64,000 nt of DNA from Brevibacterium sediminis (lineage in GTDB: Bacteria > Actinomycetota > Actinomycetes > Actinomycetales > Brevibacteriaceae): NCBI RefSeq assembly GCF_013623905.1, contig NZ_JABKDD010000007.1:62001-126000 (forward strand), read 5' to 3'. Of the stretch, positions 40,838-51,923 are shown one piece after another. How positions within the stretch are numbered: position 1 is the first letter of the stretch; each line of letters starts with the position of its first letter. Under the pieces are notes generated by a model, which saw only the letters and a list, made by a program, of their open reading frames with translations, had not been told where the DNA came from and did not search any database. The position numbers and the translations under genes were made by a program.

Positions 40838-42772
40838 ATGGCAGCCAAGCCCTCGACCGCGAAAGACACGGGCACTCAACCCGCGTCCGCACCGGTCACA
40901 GCCACACCGTCCAGCATTCGCCGCAACACCGGGCCGGAGGTCCTCACCGGCGCACAGGCGATCGTCCGCAGCCTCGAGAAGCTCGAGGTCGACACGGTAT
41001 TCGGGCTTCCCGGCGGAACCATCCTTCCCACCTACGACCCGCTGTTCGAGACGGACAAGATCCGTCACATCCTCGTCCGTCACGAGCAGGGCGCCGGCCA
41101 CGCGGCCGAAGGCTATGCGGCCGCATCGGGCAAGCTCGGCGTGTGCATCGCCACCTCGGGTCCGGGCGCGACGAACCTCATCACGGCCCTGGCCGATGCG
41201 CACATGGACTCCGTGCCGATGCTCGCGATCACCGGTCAGCAGGCCTCATCGTTGCTCGGCACCGACGCCTTCCAGGAAGCCGATATCGTCGGCATGACGA
41301 TGCCGGTGACCAAGCACAGCTTCCTCGTCACCCGTGCCGAGGACATTCCGGCGGCGCTCGTCAACGCCCACCACATCGCGACCACCGGCCGTCCCGGCCC
41401 CGTGCTCGTCGACATCACCAAGGATGCGCAGACCGGCACGGCCCCGTTCGTCTGGCCGGAAGAGCCGGTGCTGCCCGGCTACCGCCCGATCCTCAAGCCG
41501 CACGCCAAGCAGATCCGCGAGGCCGCACGCCTGATGTCCGAGGCTCAGCGCCCGGTGTTCTACATCGGCGGTGGAGTCATCCGCTCGGAGGCCGAGAAGG
41601 AGCTGCTGCGCCTGGCAGAGGCCACGAACATCCCCGTGGTCACCACGCTCATGGCGCGCGGAGCCTTCCCCGACTCGCATCAGCTGCACTTGGGCATGCC
41701 CGGAATGCACGGCAGCGTGCCTGCCGTCACCGCCTTCCAGAAGGCCGACCTGCTCATCGCCATCGGTGCCCGCTTCGACGACCGCGTGACCGGCAAGCTG
41801 GACTCGTTCGCGCCGAACGCCCAGGTCATCCACGCCGATATCGACCCGGCCGAGATCGGCAAGAACCGAGAGGTCGATGTCGCCATCGTCGGCGATGCCC
41901 GCGAAGTGCTCGCCGAGATGCTCGCAGAGATGCGCAGCAAGTTCCCCAAGGCTCTGGAGCGCCAGCGCGAACCGTGGTGGCGCTTCCTCAACCGTCTCAA
42001 GCAGACCTACCCGCTCGGCTATGAGACGCACGGCGAACTGTGCGATCCGCAGTACGTCATCTCCCGGATCTCTGCGCTCACCGGCCCCGAGGCGGTCTAT
42101 GCCGCAGGCGTGGGGCAGCACCAGATGTGGGCCGCTCAGTTCATCGAATTCGAACGCCCCAAGTCCTGGCTGAACTCCGGCGGGCTCGGCACCATGGGCT
42201 ACTCCGTGCCCGCGGCCATGGGTGCGAAGGTCAGCCAGCCCGACCGCGTGGTGTGGGCGATCGACGGTGACGGCTGCTTCCAGATGACGAATCAGGAGCT
42301 GGCCACCTGTGCGCTCAACAACATCCCGATCAAGGTCGCGATCATCAACAACTCGTCGCTGGGCATGGTCCGTCAGTGGCAGACCCTGTTCTACGACGGC
42401 CGCTACTCGAACACCGACCTCAACACCGGGCACGAGACGATCCGCATCCCCGACTTCGCCAAACTGGCCGAAGCCTACGGCTGTGAGGCGATCCGCGTGG
42501 ACCGCAACGAGGATGTCGACGCCGCGATCGAGAAGGCGCTGTCGATCAATGACCGACCGGTCGTCCTCGACTTCACGGTCCCACCGGATGCGATGGTGTG
42601 GCCGATGGTCGCGGCAGGCGTGTCGAACGATGAGATCGAGTACGCCCGCGGCATCCGTCCCGAGTTCGACGGAGAGGGCGAAGAGGAGGCCGAGGCTGCC
42701 ATCGCCGAGGCCGGAGCGAACGAAGACGGCACGGTGCGTTCCGTGGCTCAGATCGAAGGAGGCCTGGAATGA
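40838..42772 (+). CDS. ilvB: Acetolactate synthase large subunit
   Basis: A 644-residue ThDP/FAD enzyme making acetolactate and acetohydroxybutyrate, the first common step of branched-chain synthesis. [29 protein letters not shown] (ThDP Glu), [18 protein letters not shown] and the ThDP motif [14 protein letters not shown] are present. The first 35 residues are an Ala/Thr/Pro-rich extension. Expression is set by the leader attenuator. The stop overlaps ilvN (ATGA). Confidence 0.97.
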   Translation: MAAKPSTAKDTGTQPASAPVTATPSSIRRNTGPEVLTGAQAIVRSLEKLEVDTVFGLPGGTILPTYDPLFETDKIRHILVRHEQGAGHAAEGYAAASGKLGVCIATSGPGATNLITALADAHMDSVPMLAITGQQASSLLGTDAFQEADIVGMTMPVTKHSFLVTRAEDIPAALVNAHHIATTGRPGPVLVDITKDAQTGTAPFVWPEEPVLPGYRPILKPHAKQIREAARLMSEAQRPVFYIGGGVIRSEAEKELLRLAEATNIPVVTTLMARGAFPDSHQLHLGMPGMHGSVPAVTAFQKADLLIAIGARFDDRVTGKLDSFAPNAQVIHADIDPAEIGKNREVDVAIVGDAREVLAEMLAEMRSKFPKALERQREPWWRFLNRLKQTYPLGYETHGELCDPQYVISRISALTGPEAVYAAGVGQHQMWAAQFIEFERPKSWLNSGGLGTMGYSVPAAMGAKVSQPDRVVWAIDGDGCFQMTNQELATCALNNIPIKVAIINNSSLGMVRQWQTLFYDGRYSNTDLNTGHETIRIPDFAKLAEAYGCEAIRVDRNEDVDAAIEKALSINDRPVVLDFTVPPDAMVWPMVAAGVSNDEIEYARGIRPEFDGEGEEEAEAAIAEAGANEDGTVRSVAQIEGGLE

Positions 42773-43284
42773 ACAGCAGCCGACACACACTCTCTGTCCT
42801 GGTCGAGAACAAGCCCGGCGTGCTCACCCGGTTCACCGGGCTCATCGCCCGCCGCGGCTTCAATATCCACAGCCTCGCCGTCGGTGTGACAGAACATGAG
42901 GAGCTGAGCCGGATCACCGTCGTCGTCGACGTCAACGACGTTCCGCTGGAACAGGTGACGAAGCAGCTGAACAAGCTCGTCAACGTCATCAAGATCGTCG
43001 AACTCGAACCTGAGTCCTCGGTGCGCCGTGCGCACATCATCTACAAGGTGAAGGCGAATGCGGCCACACGACCCCAGGTCGCCTCGGCGGTGGAGATGTT
43101 CCGCGCGAAGATCGTCGACGTCGGACCCGACTCCGTGAGCATCGAGGCCACCGGTGAGCTCGGCAAGGTCGAAGCCCTGCGCGAGGTCCTCGAACCCTTC
43201 GGGATCAAGGAGATCGTGCAGTCGGGAACCGTGGCCATCGGCCGCGGGGCGAAGTCGATCACCGACCGCGCACTGCGTGGCTGA
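42769..43284 (+). CDS. ilvN: Acetolactate synthase small (regulatory) subunit
   Basis: A 171-residue subunit giving feedback inhibition by valine. An N-terminal ACT domain ([32 protein letters not shown]) is followed by the C-terminal ALS small-subunit domain. ATGA overlap with ilvB ensures matched synthesis. ilvC follows 106 bp downstream. Confidence 0.97.
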   Translation: MNSSRHTLSVLVENKPGVLTRFTGLIARRGFNIHSLAVGVTEHEELSRITVVVDVNDVPLEQVTKQLNKLVNVIKIVELEPESSVRRAHIIYKVKANAATRPQVASAVEMFRAKIVDVGPDSVSIEATGELGKVEALREVLEPFGIKEIVQSGTVAIGRGAKSITDRALRG

Positions 43285-43372
43285 TTTCGCGTTCCAACTT
43301 GTGGAACCCCGCTCATCTCAATACGTGAACAGCAGTACCGAACTGTGAAACAATGGGGACATCACCCCGTAA

Positions 43373-44422
<1,050 letters not shown>

Positions 44423-44449
44423 GTCGGAATCATCGGCTGAGTCTCAACC

Positions 44450-44461
44450 TCGCCGAGGCGG
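44450..44461. repeat. Copy of the recurrent 12-mer, intergenic
   Basis: TCGCCGAGGCGG, 28 bp after the ilvC stop. Confidence 0.6.
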
Positions 44462-44508
44462 CCCCAACGCTGCGATGCTGTGACCGCCCCAGCTGGGAGA
44501 GCTGAGAG

Positions 44509-44546
44509 AAGGAGCCCTGGACACCATTCGGTGTCCAGGGCTCCTT
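44509..44546. terminator. Bidirectional hairpin terminator
   Basis: 17-bp perfect arms (44509-44525, 44530-44546) with an ATTC loop between convergent ilvC and the peptide-transporter ATPase gene. Confidence 0.8.
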
Positions 44547-44610
44547 CACATTCACAGATCTCGGCTGGTCAGACGGCCGGTGCTGTCGCTCTGGCAGCCG
44601 GCTCGCCCGG

Positions 44611-46413
44611 TCAGGCGGCCAGCCGGGCAGCGCGTCTGGCGGCTTGGATCTGCGGATCCGGCAGGGGAGCGGATTCGATGAGCTCCTTCGTATACGCCTG
44701 CTGGGGCGCAGTGAGCACTTGAGCGCTCGTGCCCTGTTCGACGATCGCTCCATGCCTGAGCACGACGACGGTGGAGGCGAGCTGCTCGATGACTGCAAGG
44801 TCATGACTGATGAACAGACAGGCGAAATCGTGGACCTCGTGGAGTTCGGCCAGCAGACGCAGCACCCCGCGTTGGACCGAAACGTCGAGCGCGGACGTCG
44901 GCTCATCGGCGATGAGCAGCTTCGGATCCAGAGCGAGTGCCCGCGCAATGGCCACACGCTGACGCTGACCACCGGAGAGCTCGTGCGGATAGCGCTCGGC
45001 GAAGTCACCGGGCAGCTGCACATCGTCGAGGAGCGCAGCCACGCGTGCGTCGATCGTGTGAGAATCGAGGCGACGATGGACCCGCAGGGGCTCGCCGATC
45101 TGAGAACCGATGGTCCGCCGCGGATTGAGTGCGCCGCGTGGGTCCTGAAAGACCACACCGATATCGGCGCGGCGACGTCGCTGAGCCCGGTTCGGGCGGG
45201 TGGACACGGCCTGACCGTCGACGAAGACCTGACCGCTGCTGAGCTTCTGCCCGCCGGTGAGGACAGTGGCGATCGTCGACTTCCCGGAACCGGATTCGCC
45301 CACGAGTCCGGTGATCGAACCGGCAGGAATCTGCAGGTCGATGCCCTCGATCGCGGTGACCGGGCCCGCCGAGCTCCTGTGCACGACTGTGGCAGATCTG
45401 AGCTCGGCGGCGATTGCCGGAGCAGTTGATCCATCTGGTGCTGTCGATGCATCCGGAGCGCTGGATGAACCGGTCTCCGGTTTCGACCTTCCAGATCCGA
45501 AGTCACCGAGGCGGGGGACCGCAGCCAGCAGCTGGCGCGTATATTCTTCCTGCGGGTCCGAGAACAGTTCGTCGACCTTGCCCTGTTCGACGATGCGACC
45601 GTTCTTCATCACGGCCACTTCGTCGGCGATATCGGCGACGACACCCATATCGTGGGTGATGAGGAGGACGGCCTGCCCTTCCTCAGTCGCTTGGGAGCGG
45701 AGAAGGTCGAGGATGCCCGTCTGGACCGTGACATCGAGAGCCGTCGTCGGTTCGTCGGCGATGAGCACACGCGGGGCATTGACCGTCGCCAAGGCGATCA
45801 TCGCTCGCTGCAGCTGACCACCCGAGAGCTGATGCGGATAGGCTCGCATGATCCGGTCCGGGTCGTCGAGGCCGACCTTGACCAACTGGGCTCGTACCCG
45901 GTCTCTCACCGATGTTTCGGCAGCAGATGCGGCACCGGCCGTCGCCTCCGCACCTCCAGCGGGTTCTGCTCCACCCGGCGAAGAGCCCGCGCGGTGACGG
46001 TGAGCACGAACCGCCTCGGCGATCTGATGACCGAGGCGGAACATCGGATTGAACGCGCTCATCGGCTCTTGGAAGACGACGCCGATTTCCGCCCCACGCA
46101 CTCCGCGCAGCCCAGTGGGGTCGAGCCCGACGAGTTCACGGCTGTCTGCAGCTGTACCGGTTAGGCCCGCAGAGCTCAGAAGCACGGACCCCGTCTGCTC
46201 CGCGCTTCCTGCCAAGCCGAGTGCAGCCAGTGCGGTCACGGACTTGCCCGAACCGGACTCGCCGACGAGGGCGAGGATCCGGCCGGGAACGAGGTCGAAA
46301 GACACCTCACGGGTGATGACCTTGGGCCCGAACGACACGCTGTGGTCACGATAGGACAGTGCAGCGCGGTCAGTCGGAACGGTCTCAGGCGACGGCGCAG
46401 AATCGGCAACCAT
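44611..46413 (-). CDS. Peptide-type ABC importer, fused dual ATPase (DppDF-like)
   Basis: A 600-residue protein with two complete ATPase domains. The first has LVGESGSGKSVTALAALG, YPHQLSGGQLQRAMIA and LIADEPTTALDV; the second has LVGESGSGKSTIATVL, YPHELSGGQRQRVAIARAL and LIADEPTSALDV. An Ala/Gly/Glu-rich insert splits the first domain near residue 145, and a Ser/Thr/Asp/Ala linker joins the two. It energises the two permeases and binding protein encoded upstream, and is the last gene of the operon, 3 bp after the binding-protein stop. Confidence 0.94.
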   Translation of the reverse strand: MVADSAPSPETVPTDRAALSYRDHSVSFGPKVITREVSFDLVPGRILALVGESGSGKSVTALAALGLAGSAEQTGSVLLSSAGLTGTAADSRELVGLDPTGLRGVRGAEIGVVFQEPMSAFNPMFRLGHQIAEAVRAHRHRAGSSPGGAEPAGGAEATAGAASAAETSVRDRVRAQLVKVGLDDPDRIMRAYPHQLSGGQLQRAMIALATVNAPRVLIADEPTTALDVTVQTGILDLLRSQATEEGQAVLLITHDMGVVADIADEVAVMKNGRIVEQGKVDELFSDPQEEYTRQLLAAVPRLGDFGSGRSKPETGSSSAPDASTAPDGSTAPAIAAELRSATVVHRSSAGPVTAIEGIDLQIPAGSITGLVGESGSGKSTIATVLTGGQKLSSGQVFVDGQAVSTRPNRAQRRRRADIGVVFQDPRGALNPRRTIGSQIGEPLRVHRRLDSHTIDARVAALLDDVQLPGDFAERYPHELSGGQRQRVAIARALALDPKLLIADEPTSALDVSVQRGVLRLLAELHEVHDFACLFISHDLAVIEQLASTVVVLRHGAIVEQGTSAQVLTAPQQAYTKELIESAPLPDPQIQAARRAARLAA

Positions 46414-46416
46414 GGA

Positions 46417-48090
46417 TCAGCCCTTCAGCGATGCCTTGAAGTAGACCGGGTAGGCGGGGAAGTCGCCGATGACGAAGTTCTCCACGTTCGACCCGTGCAG
46501 GTAGGAGTTCTTGTTATAGGTCAGCGGTACGATCGGCGCCTGCTCCATGATCGCCTTGTCGGCCTCGGCCCAGACCTTCTGAGCTGCGGTCGGGTCGACG
46601 GTCTCGGTGGCCTTCTTGATGAGGGCATCGACCTTCTCATCGGAGAAGTGCGAAATGTTGTAGTTGCCGTTGCCGATCTGTGAGGAGTCGAAGAGCGGAG
46701 CGATATTGCCGTTTGCCGATGGGAAGTCCGGCTGCCAAGAGCTCAGGGCGAGATCGTAGTCGCCCTTGGCATCCGTTGCGTCGGCGGAGAAGGTGTTCGA
46801 GTCGACGGATTTGATGGTGACCTTGATATCGGCGCGTGCCAGCGCTTCCTGGACAGCTTCTGCTTCGGACACGGAGGTGGCGTCATTGGCGACGAGCAGC
46901 TTGAGGTCACCGAGCTTCGCTCCGGATTCCTCGAGCAGGGACTTCGCCTTCTCCACAGAGCCTTCCGGCTTCGCCTCGTACAGGTCGTAGTCGACGCGTC
47001 CGGGGATGCCTGGGGTGATGAGGGTCGAGGCGAAGTCGCCCGAGATCTCGCCTCCGGCGGCGATGCGGAACGTGTCCTTGTTCACCGCATAGTTGATCGC
47101 CTGACGAACCTTGACGTTGTCGAGTCCCTTCGAATCGTTGTTCATCGCCAGGTATGACAAAGCTCCGGGGCCTGAGGTGACCAGACGCGACTTCGCATTC
47201 GGATCGTTCTGCACCTGGGCGAGCTGAGCAGCGGGCACGAAGCTTGCCGAGAAGCCGTTCTTCGCATCCCCGGAATCGGAGATGAGCGCCTGCGCAGTCA
47301 CCGAAGCATCCTGACCGAGTTTGAAGACGACTTCGTCGGGGCCGGCGGTACGCACCGGATCGGTCTTCTCATCCCAATTGTCATTGCGGGTCAGCACCGC
47401 CTCGGCACCGGACTTGTTCGACTCGACCTTGTACGGACCCGATGCGATGGGATCGAGGCCGTATTTGCCCGGATCGTCCTTCGATTCGGGCACGGGGGAG
47501 AAGGCCGGCATCGACGCGATCCACGGGAAGTCGCCGAATGAGGAATCGAGGTGGAAGACGATCGTCTTCTCATCAGGAGTCTCGATGGACTTGAGCTCCT
47601 TGCCCTTGAACGGGCCCGCATAGTCATCGCCGCCCTCAAGCAGCGTCTTGTGATAGCTGAGCCCTCCGGAGAGTTCGGTGGAGAAGGAGCGTTCGATGCC
47701 GTACTTGATATCGGCCGAGGTGATCTCCGAGCCGTCTTCGTACTTCAGCCCGTCCCTCAGCGTGAAGGTCCAGGTCTTGCCGTCGTCGCTGGCTGTACCG
47801 GTGTCAGTGGCGAGATCCGGGACGACCTTCGCCTGTTTGCCTGGCTGGATGTCCCAGGTGGTCAGGCGGCGGTGGACGAACGACAGGGACGTGATCGCCA
47901 GGCCCTGGCTCTTGCCCGGATCGAAGTCCATGTCCGGGGCGTCGGAGAAGATGTTGAGCGTCCCTCCCTTGTGCGTTTCGCCGAGGGTGTTGGACTCCCC
48001 GCCGTCCTTGTTCAGTTCAGGGTTGGCATTGCAGCCGCTGAGGACGAGACCCAAGGACAGGGTGGCGGCGATGAGTGCTGCGCGTTTCAT
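46417..48090 (-). CDS. ABC importer substrate-binding lipoprotein (SBP family 5)
   Basis: A 557-residue extracytoplasmic binding protein. The signal peptide MKRAALIAATLSLGLVLSGC ends in a lipobox (Cys20). The SBP_bac_5 features DGLKYEDGSEITSADIKYGI and VRQAINYAVNKD indicate peptides, nickel or other small ligands; specificity cannot be set. GAAAGGCACACC precedes the ATG. It sits between the permease and ATPase genes. Confidence 0.93.
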   Translation of the reverse strand: MKRAALIAATLSLGLVLSGCNANPELNKDGGESNTLGETHKGGTLNIFSDAPDMDFDPGKSQGLAITSLSFVHRRLTTWDIQPGKQAKVVPDLATDTGTASDDGKTWTFTLRDGLKYEDGSEITSADIKYGIERSFSTELSGGLSYHKTLLEGGDDYAGPFKGKELKSIETPDEKTIVFHLDSSFGDFPWIASMPAFSPVPESKDDPGKYGLDPIASGPYKVESNKSGAEAVLTRNDNWDEKTDPVRTAGPDEVVFKLGQDASVTAQALISDSGDAKNGFSASFVPAAQLAQVQNDPNAKSRLVTSGPGALSYLAMNNDSKGLDNVKVRQAINYAVNKDTFRIAAGGEISGDFASTLITPGIPGRVDYDLYEAKPEGSVEKAKSLLEESGAKLGDLKLLVANDATSVSEAEAVQEALARADIKVTIKSVDSNTFSADATDAKGDYDLALSSWQPDFPSANGNIAPLFDSSQIGNGNYNISHFSDEKVDALIKKATETVDPTAAQKVWAEADKAIMEQAPIVPLTYNKNSYLHGSNVENFVIGDFPAYPVYFKASLKG

Positions 48091-48233
48091 GGTGTGCCTT
48101 TCAGATGTGCGGCGCTGACTGCGTCGCGAAGTCGGTCAAGAGACGAATGAGGAGGAGAGCTGGTATCGACATCGCCGCCGAGGCGGCCCCGTGCGCATGT
48201 GTTCGTGTGCGGTGCTCATCGGCCGGTCACCGT

Positions 48234-49232
48234 TCATCGGACGGCCTTGATTCGCGGGTCGAGCAGCGAATAGCTGAAATCGGCCAGCAGGTTGGCGATG
48301 ATGACGACGGCGGCTGCGAAGAGAGTCACACCGACGATGACCTGGATGTCGAGGTTCGACACCGCTTCGAGCAGCAGAGTCCCGACTCCGCCGAGCCCGA
48401 AGACCTTCTCCGTGATCACGGCGCCGCCGAGGAGTCCGCCGATATCGATGGCGAAGAGGGTCGTCAGAGGCACCACGAGGTTGCGCAGGCCGTGTTTGCC
48501 GATCACCGTCGTTTCGGACAGTCCCTTGGCCCTGGCAGTGCGGATGAAGTCCTGGCTGAGCACTTCGAGCATCTGTCCGCGAGTGAGCCGGGCATAGATG
48601 GCGCCATTGGCGATGGCGAGCACGATCCACGGCAGGATGAGGTGGAAGGCCCACATTCCGGGGTTCTCGGTGAACGGCACGTAGCCGCCGATCGGCAGCA
48701 CGTTGAGGGTGAAGCCGAAGAGGAGGATGCCGAGCAGCCCGAGCAGATAGGTCGGTGCGGAGATGCCGGTGATGGCGGCGCCCATGACCGTGCTGTCGGC
48801 GGCAGTTCCGCGTTTGAGAGCGGCGATGAGACCGGCGGCTATTCCGCCGATGCCCCACAGGACTGCAGCTCCGAGGGTGAGCGAGAACGTGATCGGCAGG
48901 CGGTCGATGACGAGATCGGTGACCGAATCGCGCAGACGGAACGAATACCCGAAGCAGGGTGCGTTGCAGTGGATTGCGGCCGCGCCCTCACCATAGGTGC
49001 GCCCGCCGACGATGCCGCCGAGGAAGTCGAAGAGCTGCTTCCACCAGGCCTGATCGACGCCGAGATAGCGCTCGACCTCGGCCAGACGTTCCGGGGAGCA
49101 GGGTTTGCCGCACGAATACTGTGCTGGGTTCGCAGGCATGAGGTAGAAGATCGCGAAGCACGCAGCGGCGATGATGAGCAGTACGAGGGCCGCGCCGAGG
49201 AGGCGCATGAGGATGAATTTCGTGCGGTTCAT
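48234..49232 (-). CDS. ABC importer permease (DppB-like)
   Basis: A 332-residue permease with a first helix (ALVLLIIAACFAIFYLMP), an extracytoplasmic loop with paired cysteines (CGKPC and CNAPCFG), then five helices. The EAA-like loop EVLSQDFIRTARAKGLSE contacts the ATPase. The start overlaps the DppC-like gene (ATGA). 143 bp separate its stop from the binding-protein gene; a near copy of the recurrent 12-mer lies there. Confidence 0.93.
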   Translation of the reverse strand: MNRTKFILMRLLGAALVLLIIAAACFAIFYLMPANPAQYSCGKPCSPERLAEVERYLGVDQAWWKQLFDFLGGIVGGRTYGEGAAAIHCNAPCFGYSFRLRDSVTDLVIDRLPITFSLTLGAAVLWGIGGIAAGLIAALKRGTAADSTVMGAAITGISAPTYLLGLLGILLFGFTLNVLPIGGYVPFTENPGMWAFHLILPWIVLAIANGAIYARLTRGQMLEVLSQDFIRTARAKGLSETTVIGKHGLRNLVVPLTTLFAIDIGGLLGGAVITEKVFGLGGVGTLLLEAVSNLDIQVIVGVTLFAAAVVIIANLLADFSYSLLDPRIKAVR

Positions 49233-50218
49233 GCCTGCCCTCCCGCGCTCAGCGGATCAGTCGAGACGGGAGCAGCCGCGGGGGCCGCCTCGGTGCTGGT
49301 GGTTGTCGAGGCCTCAGCCTCGGACGGGTCGAGGGCATCGCGGAGCCCGTCGCCGAACATGTTGAATCCGAGCGTGACGAGGAACAGAGCCATTCCGGGG
49401 AAGATGAGATACATCGGGTCGACTTGGACCCAGCTGATGGCATCGGAGATCGACCGGCCCCATGACGGAGTGGGCGGGTTGACGCCGACGCCGAGGAAGG
49501 ACAGCGCCGCCTCGGCGCCGATCTTGCCCGGAATCGACACTGTCGTGAAGACGATGATGGTGGCGAGGATGTTCGGAATGATCTCGCGGATGATGATGCG
49601 GCCGCTGCCGATGCCCTGCGCCGCGGCGGCGCGGACGAATCCGCGCTCCCGCAAGGACAGGGTCTCGCTGCGGACGACGCGGGCGATCGACGGCCAGCCG
49701 AAGAACCCGATGACGAGGATGAGCAGCAGCGGTCGGGGGACGCTGGCCGGGACCGTTGCGGACAATGCGATGGCGAAGATGAGGAACGGGAAGCCGAAGA
49801 TGATGTCGGTCAGCCTGGAGAGCAGACGGTCAGCGACTCCACCGTAGAAGCCGGCGATGAGACCGACGGCGACGCCGACCATGATGGACACCGCGGTGGA
49901 GGCAAGACCGATGAGCAGTGACACCTGCGCCCCATAGCTGACGATGGCGAAGAGATCTCGGCCCGTGCGGGGTTCGACGCCGAACCAGTGTTGAGCACTT
50001 ACCCCGCCCAATGGTCCGGTCGGGGCTGTGTCCGGGCCGAGTGCATCCGGGTTGTAGGCATACGGGCTGTTGCCGGTGATCGCAGAGAATGCGGGAGCGA
50101 GCGCAGCGAGGGCGACGAAGAAGACGACGAGCGCGAGGCCGATCATGGCGGGACGGGACCGCCTCAGGCGCGTCCAGACGGTGATGCGCTGACCGCGTGG
50201 GGGTGGTGCTTGAGCCAT
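49229..50218 (-). CDS. ABC importer permease (DppC-like)
   Basis: A 329-residue permease with an OppC_N-type first helix (AMIGLALVVFFVALAALAPA), then the transport domain with EAA loop LSLRERGFVRAAAAQGIGS, and a Ser/Thr/Ala/Pro-rich tail. It is the first gene of the operon; DppC-like before DppB-like is the reverse of the common order. A TTGCCC-16-TAATAA promoter lies upstream on the minus strand (about 50335-50362). Confidence 0.93.
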   Translation of the reverse strand: MAQAPPPRGQRITVWTRLRRSRPAMIGLALVVFFVALAALAPAFSAITGNSPYAYNPDALGPDTAPTGPLGGVSAQHWFGVEPRTGRDLFAIVSYGAQVSLLIGLASTAVSIMVGVAVGLIAGFYGGVADRLLSRLTDIIFGFPFLIFAIALSATVPASVPRPLLLILVIGFFGWPSIARVVRSETLSLRERGFVRAAAAQGIGSGRIIIREIIPNILATIIVFTTVSIPGKIGAEAALSFLGVGVNPPTPSWGRSISDAISWVQVDPMYLIFPGMALFLVTLGFNMFGDGLRDALDPSEAEASTTTSTEAAPAAAPVSTDPLSAGGQA

Positions 50219-50503
50219 GTTCTGCTTTCTTAGACGGCGTCGCCGTTCTTGAGCCGAGCGGGTGTGCTCGGAGAAGGGCGGGTGCGACCCGGAGGTGGCC
50301 GGGTTCGGCTTGGTTGCCTGAACTGCTCAACAATTATTACTCCTGAATTCCTCCTGGGCAAAGTCTGGATGCTTTCTCGGTCTGTGGACGGTCGGCTCCC
50401 GTGGGCGGCGATCGGCCGGTCCGTCTGGGATCTGTGAGCCCTCTGCCTAGCCTGAGCGCAATCATTCGTGGGCATGGAGGGTGATCTGGACTACTGTGGA
50501 TGT
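50219..50503. promoter_or_regulatory. Divergent promoter region of the importer operon and Eis-like gene
   Basis: 285 bp without a gene. Minus strand: TTGCCC-16-TAATAA, then ATTGTTGAGCA (50324-50334), an 11-mer also found in front of cysK. Plus strand: TACTGT (50492-50497), 6 nt before GTG 50504. Confidence 0.5.
50492..50497 (+). promoter_or_regulatory. -10 box of the Eis-like gene, leaderless
   Basis: TACTGT ends 6 nt before GTG 50504, with no ribosome binding site. Confidence 0.55.
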
Positions 50504-51796
50504 GTGACGAATTACAGATTCGAAGACTTCGAGCCCACCATCGACGAAGCCACCGGCGAGCCGGACGAGCGCACCAAGGCGTACTTCGCCTCGACGAGTG
50601 TGGGCTTCCACGACCCGCGTTCGACGGATGCGGCCCTGGTGGGCAGGGTGAAGCGGGCGATCGCCGATGGGCGCAAGCTCACCGCCGTCTACGCCGACCA
50701 GGAGTTCGGCCACGGATTGGATTCGTCGATCCCGGTCGCGACCTTCGCTTGGTTCGAAAAACTCGTCAACGTCGGCGGCGGTCGGCTGGTCCCGGGTCAC
50801 CTCATCACCTGGATCACGGTGCGACCGACCCACCGGCGGCGCGGTCTGCTGCGGTCGCTGATGACCACGGACCTCGCCGAGGCGAAGGCGGCCGGCTACC
50901 CGTTCGCCGCACTGACCGCGACCGAAGGCGGAATCTACTCGCGCTTCGGCTTCGGTGTGGCCACCTGGCTGCGTTCGATCGAGGTCGACACCTCTCCCGG
51001 CTTCAAAATGGTCCGCGAACCCGATCGCCGTGTCGAGATGTGCCTGCCCAGCGAGCTGCGCGAACTCGCTCCGAAGATCTACGACCGTTTCATGCGGACC
51101 TCGCCCGGAGCGATGGAGCGCCAGCAGACCTACATCGAACGCGCCACCGGCGCCCTCAACACTGAGACGGGCGAAGAGGACCGCGGTGTCCGCGCGGCCC
51201 TGCACTTCGACGAACAGGGCGAGCCCGACGGCTATGTGTCCTACAAGTTCGCCGGCTGGTCGAAGACCCCGCCGACCGTCGACATCATCGACTTCGTGGC
51301 CGTCACCGATGCGGCCTACGCCTCCCTGTGGTCGTTCCTCGCCGCCATCGACCTGTCGACCCGCGTGACCTTCGGCGAGTCCGCCGAATACTCCCCGCTG
51401 CCGTGGCTGCTCACCGATTCCAGGCGTGTGAAGACCGTCGCGAGCGAGGACAACATCTGGATCCGCATCCTCGACGTCAAGGCCGCACTCGAAGCCCGGC
51501 CCTGGTATGTGCCCGGAACGCTGACGATCGACATCGACGATTCCCTCGACCTCGCAGGGGGACGCTTCACGATCACCTCTGACGGTGAGAGCGCCGAGGT
51601 GACCCCTGCCTCCGATTCGACGCCGGCAGACCTGGGGCTCGGCATCGCCGAGCTCGGGTCCCTGTACCTCGGCGGCGCCGATCCCGTCATCCTCGCCCGG
51701 GCCGGACGCATCGATGAGCAGACGCCGGGATCCGCCGTACTCGCCAGCGCAATGTTCAGCCTCGGTCGGGCACCGTATTCTCCGAACGGATTCTGA
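50504..51796 (+). CDS. Eis-like GNAT N-acetyltransferase with C-terminal SCP2-like domain
   Basis: A 430-residue protein of the Eis (enhanced intracellular survival) family, which acetylates amines including aminoglycosides in mycobacteria. The first GNAT domain holds the acetyl-CoA motif ITVRPTHRRRGLLRSLM; a degenerate second GNAT domain follows, then an SCP2-like C-terminal domain. The chain ends PNGF; in Eis the C-terminal Phe carboxylate is the general base, so the catalytic end is conserved. GTG 50504 is set by the -10 box 6 nt upstream. Confidence 0.9.
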   Translation: MTNYRFEDFEPTIDEATGEPDERTKAYFASTSVGFHDPRSTDAALVGRVKRAIADGRKLTAVYADQEFGHGLDSSIPVATFAWFEKLVNVGGGRLVPGHLITWITVRPTHRRRGLLRSLMTTDLAEAKAAGYPFAALTATEGGIYSRFGFGVATWLRSIEVDTSPGFKMVREPDRRVEMCLPSELRELAPKIYDRFMRTSPGAMERQQTYIERATGALNTETGEEDRGVRAALHFDEQGEPDGYVSYKFAGWSKTPPTVDIIDFVAVTDAAYASLWSFLAAIDLSTRVTFGESAEYSPLPWLLTDSRRVKTVASEDNIWIRILDVKAALEARPWYVPGTLTIDIDDSLDLAGGRFTITSDGESAEVTPASDSTPADLGLGIAELGSLYLGGADPVILARAGRIDEQTPGSAVLASAMFSLGRAPYSPNGF

Positions 51797-51817
51797 GCAC
51801 GCCACGGATTCTGAGCA
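51786..51817. repeat. 14-bp direct repeat upstream of serA
   Basis: ACGGATTCTGAGCA occurs at 51786-51799 and 51804-51817 (18-bp period). The related TGTTGAGC follows at 51830-51837. The first copy includes the Eis-like stop codon. A possible tandem operator. Confidence 0.4.
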
Positions 51818-51923
51818 ACCCGAACGGTCTGTTGAGCGATTCTTCCCAGAATCTGAGACCTTGTGAAGGAATCCTGAAAGTCTCATAAGGTGGACGCGTC
51901 CCGGACGCAACAGGAGGAAATCA

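Noticed and set aside
41246-42790. 514-residue minus-strand open frame
   Set aside because: Antisense to ilvB and shows only shadow composition.
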